A stretch of 7,194 nucleotides of DNA from CAZBBC01 sp964489835. GTDB lineage: Bacteria > Calditrichota > Calditrichia > JAJRVZ01. Positions 7,077 to 7,194 of this stretch are shown here, piece by piece (the first letter of the stretch is position 1; each line of letters starts with the position of its first letter). The stretch is taken from contig CAZBBC010000199.1 in the NCBI GenBank assembly GCA_964489835.1, positions 1 to 7,194 on the forward strand, in the 5' to 3' direction. Under the pieces are notes generated by a model. It was not told where the DNA came from. It was given only the letters and a program-made list of their open reading frames with translations, and did not search any database. Made by a program: the position numbers and the translations under genes.

Positions 7077-7190
7077 TTAACCCACCGCTTCCGCTTGTCT
7101 TTTTTTCATCAAACCGGGAACAATCTTTTCTGCCGAGCGGCCGATCAGATATCCGTCCAAACCAATTTGCTGCGGTGTCTGACCGCGGAA
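7077..7190 (-). pseudogene. Minus-strand C-terminal gene remnant, family not recognised
   Basis: Read on the minus strand, 7190 down to 7080 encodes 37 residues including QIGLDGYLIGRSAEKIV and ending MKKRQAEAVG, followed by TAA (7079-7077). The composition looks like a real protein C-terminus. However, an in-frame TAA sits directly upstream at 7193-7191, and no ATG occurs before the internal Met at residue 28, so as seen it cannot be an intact gene. It may be a decayed remnant, a gene broken by a frameshift or sequencing error near the window edge, or chance. Two other frames are also open across here (one minus, one plus), which weakens the call. I do not recognise the family. Confidence 0.3.
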
Positions 7191-7194
7191 TTAA

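Noticed and set aside
6976..7194. Open minus-strand frame of 73 codons running off the window, containing WHCEQC
   Set aside because: It has no visible start, is dominated by Arg/Ser/Gly in the part overlapping the more protein-like neighbouring frame, and reads like a shifted frame. It is kept only as an alternative to the remnant call.

Overview
The window holds two complete plus-strand genes set between short dispersed repeats, plus a probable gene scrap on the minus strand at the right edge. Base composition looks mildly AT-rich (judged by eye). The large gene has the layout I associate with big planctomycete-type secreted proteins: a PQQ-like beta-propeller, a SAM-methyltransferase-like domain, then a second propeller. 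The C/G-run hairpins and the TTCGTGGTTAA-type hairpins are of a kind I recall from anammox planctomycetes and from some candidate phyla such as KSB1. I therefore suggest a Gram-negative, uncultivated-type bacterium near Planctomycetota, at low confidence. No rRNA or other phylogenetic marker is present.

Layout: 1-178 is a tandem pair of a 98-nt unit rich in C-run/G-run hairpins, touching the window start. 179-262 is a short AT-rich leader with a good ribosome binding site. 263-5290 encodes a 1675-residue multidomain lipoprotein. 5291-5500 is a repeat-filled spacer: a 31-bp imperfect hairpin, a second small hairpin and a degenerate extra half-repeat. 5501-6703 encodes a 400-residue exported, C-terminally membrane-anchored protein that I cannot name. 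6704-7076 has no convincing gene, only small hairpins. 7077-7190 is a minus-strand frame that looks protein-like but has no start codon and is closed by stops at both ends.

Both full genes encode extracytoplasmic proteins. The first is predicted to be anchored by lipid and to carry protein- and glycan-binding modules (propellers, malectin-like, helical repeat, PA14). The second is predicted to project into the periplasm from one membrane helix. Same orientation and adjacency suggest a shared envelope role, but the 210-nt repeat-filled spacer means co-transcription is uncertain. The most unusual point is a SAM-methyltransferase fold inside a protein that should be outside the cytoplasm, where SAM is not expected.
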